DNA of 64,000 bases, from NCBI RefSeq assembly GCF_022921055.1, contig NZ_CP095063.1, positions 252,381 to 316,380 of the forward strand. The letters run 5' to 3'. Under the pieces are notes generated by a model. That model had not been told where the DNA came from. It saw nothing but the letters and a program-made list of their open reading frames with translations, and did no database searches. Position 1 is the stretch's first letter. Each line of letters begins with the position of its first letter. A program made the position numbers and the translations under genes. This DNA comes from Hymenobacter volaticus (GTDB taxonomy: Bacteria > Bacteroidota > Bacteroidia > Cytophagales > Hymenobacteraceae). Below are positions 48,919 through 56,881 of the stretch, piece after piece.

Positions 48919-49845
48919 ATGACGCCGCACCTGTATGTGTTGCCCGACCAACGCGACTTACCTATTGCCCCTGGTCAAAGCATTTTGTCGGCTACTCTCG
49001 CGCAGGGCATTGCGCACGTGCACGCCTGCGGCGGGAAAGCCGAGTGCTCTACCTGCCGGGTGCAAGTGCTGGAAGGGTTGGAACGCTGCTCGCCCCGCAA
49101 TGCCTGCGAGCAGGCGCTGGCCACGCGCCTAAACTTACCCGATAATGTGCGCCTAGCTTGCCAGACCACTGTAACCGACGGCTATGTGCGCTGCTCACGG
49201 CCCATCCTCGACACGCTGGATCTGGAATTGACGGCTAAGGAGCTGGAAAACCCAAACCAGCAGCTCGGCCAGCAACAGCGCGTAGCTGTACTGTTCTCCG
49301 ACATCCAGGACTACACCGTTTTTGCTGATATTCTGCCTCCCTACGACGTAATTCACATCTTAAATCGCTACTTCGAGGTGATGAGTGAGATTGTGGCAAC
49401 CCACCACGGCTATATCAGCGACTTTATCGGCGACGGGCTCATGGTAATATTTGGGCTAGAGCACCCGGCGACGGCCGTCACGGATGCGCTGGCGGCCGGC
49501 CAAGCAATGCTTCGGAGCGTGGAAAAGCTAAATCCTTACTTGCAGCAAATGTACAACTGCTCGTTCCACGTGCGTATCGGCTTGCACTACGGCGAGGCGG
49601 TGGTCGGCCATATCGGGGCGCGGGGCTTTCGCAAGTTGGCCACCATTGGCGATACGGTGAACGTAGCCGCCCGCATTGAAAGCGCGAACAAGGAGTATGG
49701 CACTCATTTTTTGGTGTCGGAAGCAGTAGTGCAGGCCGCTGGCTCCGCCCTACAAGTAAACCAAGGGTTCCTAACGCCCCTGAAAGGAAAAAAGGGCCTG
49801 CACCGCCTCTACGAAGTAGCTCTCGAATCCGCTTCCATGGATTAG
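48919..49845 (+). CDS. 2Fe-2S ferredoxin domain fused to a class III nucleotide cyclase
   Basis: Soluble two-domain signalling protein. From the ATG at 48919, residues ~1-95 are a ferredoxin with CGGKAECSTC plus a distal LACQT, giving the C-x5-C-x2-C...C pattern that binds one 2Fe-2S cluster. Residues ~120-305 are a class III adenylate/guanylate cyclase: VAVLFSDIQDYTVFAD (first metal Asp), YISDFIGDGLMVIFG (second metal Asp), and TIGDTVNVAARIESA with the transition-state Asn and Arg. All core catalytic residues are present, so it should be active. The fusion suggests cyclic-nucleotide synthesis gated by redox state or iron-sulphur status. ATP versus GTP preference is not determined here. Monocistronic. 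Confidence 0.9.
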   Translation: MTPHLYVLPDQRDLPIAPGQSILSATLAQGIAHVHACGGKAECSTCRVQVLEGLERCSPRNACEQALATRLNLPDNVRLACQTTVTDGYVRCSRPILDTLDLELTAKELENPNQQLGQQQRVAVLFSDIQDYTVFADILPPYDVIHILNRYFEVMSEIVATHHGYISDFIGDGLMVIFGLEHPATAVTDALAAGQAMLRSVEKLNPYLQQMYNCSFHVRIGLHYGEAVVGHIGARGFRKLATIGDTVNVAARIESANKEYGTHFLVSEAVVQAAGSALQVNQGFLTPLKGKKGLHRLYEVALESASMD

Positions 49846-50296
49846 ACCTTGAGGAGCGCGCCAATGAAAGCAGGGCAAAGTGATTTTGCGCATCATACCT
49901 TCGTTTACAGCCAGCTTAGAAGTCCACAGCCTACTTCGCTAAACTACTTCAACTACAAGCGCGCTGCCTGTTATTCCTTCTCCCTCACTGAATTATAGAA
50001 GTTTTGGGAGTGCATCCATTCTATGTTAGGCTGGCCTACCGGGTGCCATAACCTTGGCTTCATTTTAACTTGGCTGCACCCACGATGTCTCAACCCGAGC
50101 AGTGCGGAGCTTTGCGGCCATTCTAGGCCGCTAGACTACTATATTGACTACAAGGGAGTTGCAAGGAACTCTAAATTCTGCCCTCACTAGAAGTAGTACA
50201 TAGCTAGTCATCTCAAAGGGCGGAACAAAGCGAGTTCGCAATAAATGGCAAAGCCCTTCGTGAAAAGGGCAAATGACTCTGTAGCCTTAAAGCAAG
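49846..50296. other. Intergenic region with a minus-strand terminator
   Basis: No gene called. GCCCTT (50253-50258) pairs with AAGGGC (50265-50270); read on the minus strand it is followed by TTTGCC, and it lies 27 bases beyond the small gene at 50297, so it may terminate that gene. Confidence 0.4.
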
Positions 50297-50497
50297 TTAA
50301 ACAGCTGCTTTGGCAGAATGATTGGCATTGAATGAGCCTATTAGCAAGCCGCCCACTAATACGGCGTGGCCGCTTTGTAAGGCGGCCTTACCTTCAGCAT
50401 GGGAGACGCTATGGCCGTCGATGGTAGCGAAATCAGGAAGATTGTGTTGTGCTTGCGGGTTATGGGCCAAGAAGAATGCGAGGGCAGTGAGTTCCAT
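50297..50497 (-). CDS. Small hypothetical protein, 66 residues
   Basis: Not recognised. It starts MELTALAFFLAHNPQAQHNL and ends HAVLVGGLLIGSFNANHSA. It has no signal peptide or transmembrane helix beyond a short hydrophobic GG-containing stretch. A hairpin shortly after its stop supports a real transcription unit. It sits alone in a 1.2-kb otherwise gene-poor region. Confidence 0.4.
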   Translation of the reverse strand: MELTALAFFLAHNPQAQHNLPDFATIDGHSVSHAEGKAALQSGHAVLVGGLLIGSFNANHSAKAAV

Positions 50498-51066
50498 TAG
50501 GTGCGTGTGGTAGTAGGTTGATGGCGTTTATGCCATCAAAGCTCGTGCGTACGCCTACTGAAAAAAAGGAAGATCAGCCTGTATTTGCGACTTGCATTAT
50601 GCTAAGACTATACCATATAAATGGTTGAATTAATGAGCTTACCATTTATAGTTGGTATATAACAAGAGTTATAAATGAGCTAAATAATGCAAATATGTGA
50701 CATCAAGCGTCCGAAAATCACTAGTTCGGTCCTAAGAAATTAATGGGTATTTGAACCTGCCGGGCACTAGCCCACCTGCAGAAATCAGTGACTTTCCCAT
50801 GCTAGCACTGCCGCCAAATGGTAACTAGCACAATGCTTTTTGTATCCAGTTGTCTACCTGTTTGCAAGAATGTCTCATAACGATCAACATACCTTGCAAA
50901 CCTTTGTAAAGCAGGATTTAAGGCAACCCTGCTAGCTGCCCGGTGCCTCAGCAGATTCCTGCTTTGCGAAGATTAAGGCTTGATAGTAGCAACTATTTAG
51001 TTTGGTGCTTCCGCTTTCCGCGTGTTCCTTTGCCACCCCGGCCCGTATTCGCGCTCGGGTCCTTGC
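50498..51066. other. AT-rich intergenic region upstream of the metal-uptake genes
   Basis: About 570 bases, clearly AT-rich up to 50700, containing the nested inverted repeat listed separately. The right part should carry the promoter of the Cys/His-rich membrane protein and TonB receptor. Confidence 0.4.
50592..50692. repeat. Nested inverted repeat, about 100 bases (MITE-like or regulatory)
   Basis: The outer arms TTGCATTAT (50592-50600) and ATAATGCAA (50684-50692) are perfect complements. Inside, TATACCATATAAATGGT (50609-50625) pairs with ACCATTTATAGTTGGTATA (50641-50659) apart from a two-base bulge. The element is AT-rich with no ORF. Confidence 0.55.
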
Positions 51067-51474
51067 ATGCGCCAAGCTGTTGCCATTCTGCTTCTTTGTT
51101 CGCTTTCGGTGCACTGCGCCGGGCGGCTAGGCATTGTGGCCAATTGGTGGCTCAACCGGGACTACGTGGCCCGCGTGTTGTGCATCAACCGCGACAAGCC
51201 GGCCATGCACTGCAATGGCAAATGCCACCTCGCCAAGCGCCTGCGTGCCGCCGCTGCCACCGAGCAACAACAGCGACCCTTAGGCAGCAAGCAGGCCTTT
51301 CAGGAAATTACCCTGTTCTGCGCGCCGGTTTTTGTGTTGCGGGTACTGCCGCCAGCAGCTTTCCGCAGCGCGTTGCCGCAGTATGCGGTTTTGCATGTTT
51401 GCGCCTACAACTGGGACCGGCCGGGCCCCGACCACCCGCCCGCTGAACAACTGATGAGTACTCGTTTTTCCTGA
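51067..51474 (+). CDS. Small Cys/His-containing membrane protein beside a TonB receptor
   Basis: Hypothetical protein of 135 residues from the ATG at 51067 (MRQAVAILLLCSLSVHCAG, a membrane anchor or signal). The conserved-looking core is NRDYVARVLCINRDKPAMHC followed by NGKCHLAKRL: three Cys and a His close together, suggestive of metal binding. I recall similar small proteins next to TonB receptor and PepSY genes in this phylum; I do not know a name for the family. It lies 33 bases upstream of the receptor's first possible GTG, so probably one operon. Confidence 0.7.
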   Translation: MRQAVAILLLCSLSVHCAGRLGIVANWWLNRDYVARVLCINRDKPAMHCNGKCHLAKRLRAAAATEQQQRPLGSKQAFQEITLFCAPVFVLRVLPPAAFRSALPQYAVLHVCAYNWDRPGPDHPPAEQLMSTRFS

Positions 51475-51566
51475 GTTCTGGCCTACTCGCCTGAATTGGC
51501 TTCGGTGTGCCCATAAGGTTGCCTGAAACCGCAGCGACCGGCTATTCATCGGTTATTTCCTACTTT

Positions 51567-53948
51567 GTGAAACACTTATTCTTGTTGCCCCTGGCTCTGC
51601 TCATGAGCCAGGCGGGCTGGGCGCAGCGTACCTTGTCGGGGTACGTGTTTGATGCCCTTACCAAAGAACCCCTGGTTGGCGCTACAGTGCGCACCCTTGA
51701 CAACAGCGCCGGTACCGCCACCAACTCCTCGGGCTATTTTGTACTGCCCACCGCAGCCTCCCAGGTGGTGATATCGGCCCTGGGCTACCAATCATCTACG
51801 CTCACGCCGCCAGCCACCGACCAAACACTACGCGTGGCGCTGAAATCAGCCGTGGAAAACTTGCAAACCGTGGTGGTGACGGCCAGCCGCGAAGCCCAAT
51901 TACGCACCGAGGCGCCAGTGGCCATCAGCCAGCTTTCGCCCACCGTTATCCAGGAAACCAAGGCCACCCTCCTGACCGAGTTGCTCAACAAAGTGCCCGG
52001 CGTGGTGATGCTTAACTATGGCAACGAGCAGCACGGCATGGGCATCCGCCAGCCCTTTGGGACCGCCGCCTATTTCCTGTACCTGGAAGACGGCATTCCG
52101 CTGCGACCGATGGGGGTGTTCAACCACAACGCGCTGCTCGAATCTAACTCCCTAGCAATTAGCTCCATCGAAGTGGTGAAAGGGCCGGCTTCGTCGCTCT
52201 ACGGGCCGGAAGCCGTCGGCGGGGCCATCAACCTGCTTACCAAACGACCAACCAGTGTGCCCACCCTCAGTGTAGGGCTGCAAGGCGACCAGTACGGTTA
52301 CCGGCGCGCGCAGCTCGGCGGGGGCGGGATGCTGACTGCCAAACTCGGGGCGTACGTGAGCGGTTACGTGGCCCGGCAGCGCAACGGCTGGCAAGCGCAG
52401 TCTGATTACGACAAGCAGTCGGTGAGTGGCCGGTTAGAGTACGCTTTGACCAACCATACCCGCCTCACGGCAGCGCTGTCCTATAATCATTACAACTCGC
52501 AGACAAGCAGCGCCGTGGATAGCGTCGCCTACTACCGCCGCGAGTATTCCTCGACTTCAGCTTTTACATACCGGAAAACCACTGCCTTGCGCGCGCGCCT
52601 TACGGCCGAGCACCAGTGGAACTCGCGACAGGCTACCACTCTGACCACGTATTTCCGCGACAACAGCGTGGCGCAGAACCCGAGTTACGGCATTCGCTGG
52701 AGCAGTGGGGCGGCCACAGCGAAAGGCGAAGTCAACGTTAATGCCTTCACCAGCTACGGCGTTTTGGCGCAGCACAGCGTGAAATTTAACTGGCTTGGCG
52801 CGCGGTTGCTTGGCGGTGTCAGCTTTGACTACTCGCCCACCCACTACGATGCCCATCAGCTGGATTTAATTGCCCAGCTCCGGCCCGACCAGAAGTCGGT
52901 GGCGCAGTATGTGGTGGCTGCGGACCGGCCCGATTTGCTTGTTGCCGACTATGATGCCGATTTGCGCAACTCGGCCCTGTACGCCCAGCTCGACTTGCAC
53001 CCCTTGCCCAGCGTACCCGCCTTGCAGCTAACCCTTGGCGGCCGCTTCGACCGGCTGGCCTTCGACTACCAGAACTACCTCGACCAATCCACCGGTGCCA
53101 AGCACTACCAGCAGGCCACCCCGAAAGCGGGAGTCACCTACGACCTAGGCCACGGCCGAGGGCTGTATGCCAACTACTCGCAGGGCTTTTCGCCGCCCGG
53201 TTTGACCACCATTTTTCGGGCACGACCAAACACGCCCGCCGGAGCCCCCGCCGAGTTCTACTACAACCTAGCCCCGGCGCGCTTCTTTAATCGCGAAATC
53301 GGGGGCTGGGCCGCTTTGTTCGACCACAAAGTGTACGTGGACGGCGCGTTCTACCAGCTCGACGGGCGTCACGAGCTGCTCTCTATTCGGCAGCCCGACA
53401 ACTCCACTGACTACCAGAGTGCCGGCAAAACCTTGCACCGGGGCGTGGAATACGGCCTGACGTACAAGGTAACACCGGAATTGTTTTTTCGTTTTGGTGG
53501 CACCAATGCCGTGCACCGTTACGAGCAGTTCACCCTCAGCGCCAAAGCCACCGATGCCGTGCAGAATGTCAACGGCAAGGACATGCCACAGGCCCCGCGT
53601 TGGGTGGCCAACACCGAAGTAACCTACAAGCCGAAATGGCTACCCGGGCTGCGCTTGGGCAGTGAATATCAGCGCATCAGCTCCTGGTATCAAAACCAAG
53701 TCAACACCGTGCGCTACGCCGACAAAGGATTGTTCGGTGCCGCGGGCGTGAGCGTACTCAATGTTCGCACGGGCTACAACTGGCACGACACGTGGGAGTT
53801 GTTCGTAAACGTGCTCAACGTGACCAACGAGCGGTACGCTACGGCGGCCACCCGCGGCAACGCTAGTACTGACCGCTCCACTTACACGCCCGGCGCCCCG
53901 CGCACTGTGTCGGTGGGTGCCCAATTCAACTTTTCAGGTACGCATTAA
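51567..53948 (+). CDS. TonB-dependent outer-membrane receptor (metal/siderophore type)
   Basis: Outer-membrane active importer. The GTG at 51567 opens the signal peptide (KHLFLLPLALLMSQAGWAQ); a GTG at 51507 is the longer alternative. A CarboxypepD-regulatory-like domain (LSGYVFDALTKEPLVGATVR) is followed by the plug (VVTASREAQLRTEAPVAISQ, LLNKVPGVVMLNYG, SIEVVKGPASSLYGPEAVGG) and the barrel ending VSVGAQFNF. About 793 residues, intact. It lacks the SusC signature and has no SusD partner; the PepSY membrane protein downstream points to iron or another transition metal. Likely an operon with its two neighbours. Confidence 0.9.
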   Translation: MKHLFLLPLALLMSQAGWAQRTLSGYVFDALTKEPLVGATVRTLDNSAGTATNSSGYFVLPTAASQVVISALGYQSSTLTPPATDQTLRVALKSAVENLQTVVVTASREAQLRTEAPVAISQLSPTVIQETKATLLTELLNKVPGVVMLNYGNEQHGMGIRQPFGTAAYFLYLEDGIPLRPMGVFNHNALLESNSLAISSIEVVKGPASSLYGPEAVGGAINLLTKRPTSVPTLSVGLQGDQYGYRRAQLGGGGMLTAKLGAYVSGYVARQRNGWQAQSDYDKQSVSGRLEYALTNHTRLTAALSYNHYNSQTSSAVDSVAYYRREYSSTSAFTYRKTTALRARLTAEHQWNSRQATTLTTYFRDNSVAQNPSYGIRWSSGAATAKGEVNVNAFTSYGVLAQHSVKFNWLGARLLGGVSFDYSPTHYDAHQLDLIAQLRPDQKSVAQYVVAADRPDLLVADYDADLRNSALYAQLDLHPLPSVPALQLTLGGRFDRLAFDYQNYLDQSTGAKHYQQATPKAGVTYDLGHGRGLYANYSQGFSPPGLTTIFRARPNTPAGAPAEFYYNLAPARFFNREIGGWAALFDHKVYVDGAFYQLDGRHELLSIRQPDNSTDYQSAGKTLHRGVEYGLTYKVTPELFFRFGGTNAVHRYEQFTLSAKATDAVQNVNGKDMPQAPRWVANTEVTYKPKWLPGLRLGSEYQRISSWYQNQVNTVRYADKGLFGAAGVSVLNVRTGYNWHDTWELFVNVLNVTNERYATAATRGNASTDRSTYTPGAPRTVSVGAQFNFSGTH

Positions 53949-54001
53949 CTGTTTTTCGGCCGCCGCTGCCAGTGGCAGTTTTCGGCGGTCCTGACTGTTC
54001 T

Positions 54002-55558
54002 ATGGAAACTATCATTCCCCGTCATGCCGCTCCAACCCGTCCGGCTTGGGTGCGCCGTTACGTGCAGCGCAATATCTACCGCTGGCACCGCTTCGTTGGG
54101 TTACTTACTCTTGTCCCTGTTATCTGCTGGACGCTAAGCGGCCTGCTACATCCACTGATGAGCAACTGGTTGCGGCCATCTATTGCCAAGGAAGCACTGC
54201 CTCCGCAACCTGCCCCGCGCCCGACTTGGCCGCTCCAGCAGGTGCTAGCCCAACACCACCTTTCTTCCCTGCGCAGCGTGCGTTTGGTGCGTTGGCGGCA
54301 GCAGCCCGCCTATCAGGTGCAAACGGGTTTGCCCACGGCCGAGCCTCGCTATTTCAGCGCCACTACCGGCCAGGCATTAGCCCCCGATGCCGACCGGCAA
54401 TACGCCGAGCAATTGGCCCGCTACTTCACGCAGGATTCCACGGCGCGTTTGCTGGCGGCCGAGCAACTCACGGGCTTCAGTGATGACTACTCTTTTGTGA
54501 ACCGTTTGCTGCCCGTCTGGAAGCTGACCTTTGAGCGGCCCGGTGTACGCACGGTGTACGTGGAAACGATGCCCGCTCGTTTGGCCGCCTTCAACAACCC
54601 TACGCGGGCCACTTTCCTGCGTTTCTTTGCGTTGCTACACAGTTGGAGCTGGCTGGAGTTGCTAGCCAACAACACGGTGCGGGTGATAGTAATGCTGCTT
54701 TTGTTAGGGATTATCCTGGCTTCCACCTTGAGTGGCCTGGTGCTATATGGCCTAATGTGGGGCAAATTCCGACGGCCGCGCAACGCGCAGGACCAAGTGG
54801 GCTGGCTGCGCAAGTATCACCGCGGCGTGGGCTTGGCCGTGGCACTGGTTACTTTCACTTTCGCTGGCAGTGGCGCTTTCCACGTGTTACTCAAACTGCA
54901 CCCCGATGAGCGGTTGCAATTCCACCATGCCCCGGCTATTCCAACGTCCCGCCTCTTAGTTGACGTAACGCAGCTTCCCCTCGACTGGCTACAAGTGCAA
55001 CAAGTAGGGCTGGTTGAGTTGAACGGGCAAATCTATTACCAGGTAACAACTCTGCCCGCCGCGCAGCAAAACAATAAGTCAGCAACGAGTGCTAGTACCG
55101 GCCTACCCGAGGAAGCGGTGCGACCTACCCTAGTCACCTACTACAGCGCGACCACCGGGCACATCCTCGCCGACGGGCAGACACAGTACGCAACTTTCCT
55201 GGCCAACACGTTCTGGCGGCAAGCCGGTGGCGGACCTACCCCGGCTATCGACAAAATCGAGTCGGTAACTCATTTCGAAGGGGAATACGGCTTCGTCAAC
55301 AAACGACTGCCGGTAATGAAGGTGGCGTACCGAATTCCGCAGCAAACGACGCTGTATGTGGAGCCAGCCACGGGCCGGTTGGCGGCTCGCGTGGAAAACA
55401 CCGACCGCTACGAAGGGTTAAGCTTTGCTTTTTTGCACAAGTACCACGCAGTGGGCAGCCTCGGTAAAAACGTCCGCGACGCCATTACCATGCTATCGGC
55501 GGTGGGCGTGCTGGCCGTGTCGGTGCTAGGCTTCTGGTTGCTCGTGAAAAGGAAGTAA
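54002..55558 (+). CDS. PepSY-domain inner-membrane protein
   Basis: PepSY-associated TM family protein, found with siderophore and metal receptors and thought to reduce or release the imported metal complex in the periplasm. From the ATG at 54002: YRWHRFVGLLTLVPVICWTL (first helix, with the family His), two periplasmic PepSY regions (YFSATTGQALAPDADRQYAE; YYSATTGHILADGQTQYATF), ARATFLRFFALLHSW-like helix start LRFFALLHSWSWLELLANNT, the central helix pair, and LHKYHAVGSLGKNVRDAITM before the last helix. 518 residues, intact. It starts 54 bases after the receptor stop, same operon. Confidence 0.88.
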   Translation: METIIPRHAAPTRPAWVRRYVQRNIYRWHRFVGLLTLVPVICWTLSGLLHPLMSNWLRPSIAKEALPPQPAPRPTWPLQQVLAQHHLSSLRSVRLVRWRQQPAYQVQTGLPTAEPRYFSATTGQALAPDADRQYAEQLARYFTQDSTARLLAAEQLTGFSDDYSFVNRLLPVWKLTFERPGVRTVYVETMPARLAAFNNPTRATFLRFFALLHSWSWLELLANNTVRVIVMLLLLGIILASTLSGLVLYGLMWGKFRRPRNAQDQVGWLRKYHRGVGLAVALVTFTFAGSGAFHVLLKLHPDERLQFHHAPAIPTSRLLVDVTQLPLDWLQVQQVGLVELNGQIYYQVTTLPAAQQNNKSATSASTGLPEEAVRPTLVTYYSATTGHILADGQTQYATFLANTFWRQAGGGPTPAIDKIESVTHFEGEYGFVNKRLPVMKVAYRIPQQTTLYVEPATGRLAARVENTDRYEGLSFAFLHKYHAVGSLGKNVRDAITMLSAVGVLAVSVLGFWLLVKRK

Positions 55559-55578
55559 GCTAGGTATGCTAACAATAG

Positions 55579-56850
55579 CTATTCCTGGCCTTTGGTGTAT
55601 TCGCCTTCCAAAAAATACGCCCCTCGCCGCACCACTTGGGTGCTGTCGGGCATCGAATCTAGGGGCGTGATGGGCACGTCGCCGTAGTGGACTGGCCCGG
55701 TTTTCACTTTGTAGCGTTGGAAATGGTAGCCGTCGGCAGCGGGTCGCACGCGGGCGTACACGTAACTCACGTCGCCGGCCTGGATGACGGCATCTTCGGG
55801 CAGGGTGCGCTGGCGGGCACCGGCCGTTTGGATGCGGGCGGCTACGTACTGGCCCGGCAGCAAGGTGCTAGCGGCCTCTTCCTGCAGGTGCGCGTGCACC
55901 GTAACCGTGTGGGCATCATTGTCGAAGGCTTTGCCCACGAGGTAAACCTTGGCTCGTTGCTGCTGATCGGCGCGGCTATTGGCGAGTTTGAAAAGCACTG
56001 TCTGGCCGGGGTGCACCTGGGCAATGTCTTTTTCAAACACTTTCAGCTGCAAGTGCAGATCCGACCGGTCCACGACTTCTACCAGCACGTCCTGCGGATT
56101 GACAAATTGGCCGGGGTTGATGTTCACTGCCTTAACGTAGCCGCCAATGGGACTGGTCAGGGTGACACTGGGCGTGAGCGAAACGGCCCGCAGCCGCTCG
56201 GGCACCAGCCCAATCAAGCGCAGTTGGCCGGCCAAGGCTCGCTCAGTGGCTTGCTCGGTCTGGTAGTCGGCTTGCGCTTGCTGCAAGCGGCGCTTGGCAC
56301 CCACATCCTCGGCGTCCAGCTCCTGTTGGCGCGTTAGCTCCTGCTGCAGGAATTGCAGCCGGGCGCGGGCCTGCAAGTACTCTTGCTGTAGCTTCAGGTA
56401 GTCGGGGTGGCGCAGCACGGCAACCACGGCGCCTTTGGCCACGAACTGACCCGGCAGCACCTTTACTTGCTGCACGTACCCACCCATTACAGCGCTGATA
56501 GAAGCATAGCTCTGAGGGGGCACGTCAATAACGCCGTTGGCCGGCACGTCGGAGGTCATGTTCTGGTGCGTAAATCCGCCTAGCGTAATGCCCGCGGCTT
56601 GGTACTGCGCCGGGCTGATGGTTAGTTCGGGCGAGGCCCCGACCCGGGCCGGAGCAGCAGAATCTGCCGCTGGTAACTCGGCCCCAGTTGGGGCGTTGGC
56701 GGCTACCGGTTCACTGCGCGACTGACAGGCCGGTAGGGCGCCAGTAGCCAGTAGTAGGGCTACCGCAGCTATGTTGCGAGCTGACTGGCAAGTAAATGAA
56801 AGGGGAAACAGAACCCGGCGTATAGGCAACACAAGCAAAGAAAATCTCAT
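55579..56850 (-). CDS. RND efflux periplasmic adaptor lipoprotein (CusB/CzcB-like)
   Basis: Membrane-fusion protein linking the inner-membrane RND pump to the outer-membrane channel. Lipobox in LLLATGALPACQSR (Cys about 42). Barrel-sandwich hybrid pieces are VNGVIDVP-like NGVIDVPPQSYASISAVMGG and VLPGQFVAKGAVVAVLRHPD, then the coiled-coil hairpin (LKLQQEYLQARARLQFLQQE), the return lipoyl half TSPIGGYVKAVNINPGQFVN, and beta-barrel LLPGQYVAARIQ. 423 residues, intact. It is separated by 31 bases from the pump gene upstream and is the last gene of the efflux operon. Confidence 0.9.
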   Translation of the reverse strand: MRFSLLVLPIRRVLFPLSFTCQSARNIAAVALLLATGALPACQSRSEPVAANAPTGAELPAADSAAPARVGASPELTISPAQYQAAGITLGGFTHQNMTSDVPANGVIDVPPQSYASISAVMGGYVQQVKVLPGQFVAKGAVVAVLRHPDYLKLQQEYLQARARLQFLQQELTRQQELDAEDVGAKRRLQQAQADYQTEQATERALAGQLRLIGLVPERLRAVSLTPSVTLTSPIGGYVKAVNINPGQFVNPQDVLVEVVDRSDLHLQLKVFEKDIAQVHPGQTVLFKLANSRADQQQRAKVYLVGKAFDNDAHTVTVHAHLQEEAASTLLPGQYVAARIQTAGARQRTLPEDAVIQAGDVSYVYARVRPAADGYHFQRYKVKTGPVHYGDVPITPLDSMPDSTQVVRRGAYFLEGEYTKGQE

Positions 56851-56881
56851 GAGAACAGAAAGAAATAAGCCGCCTTAGGAG

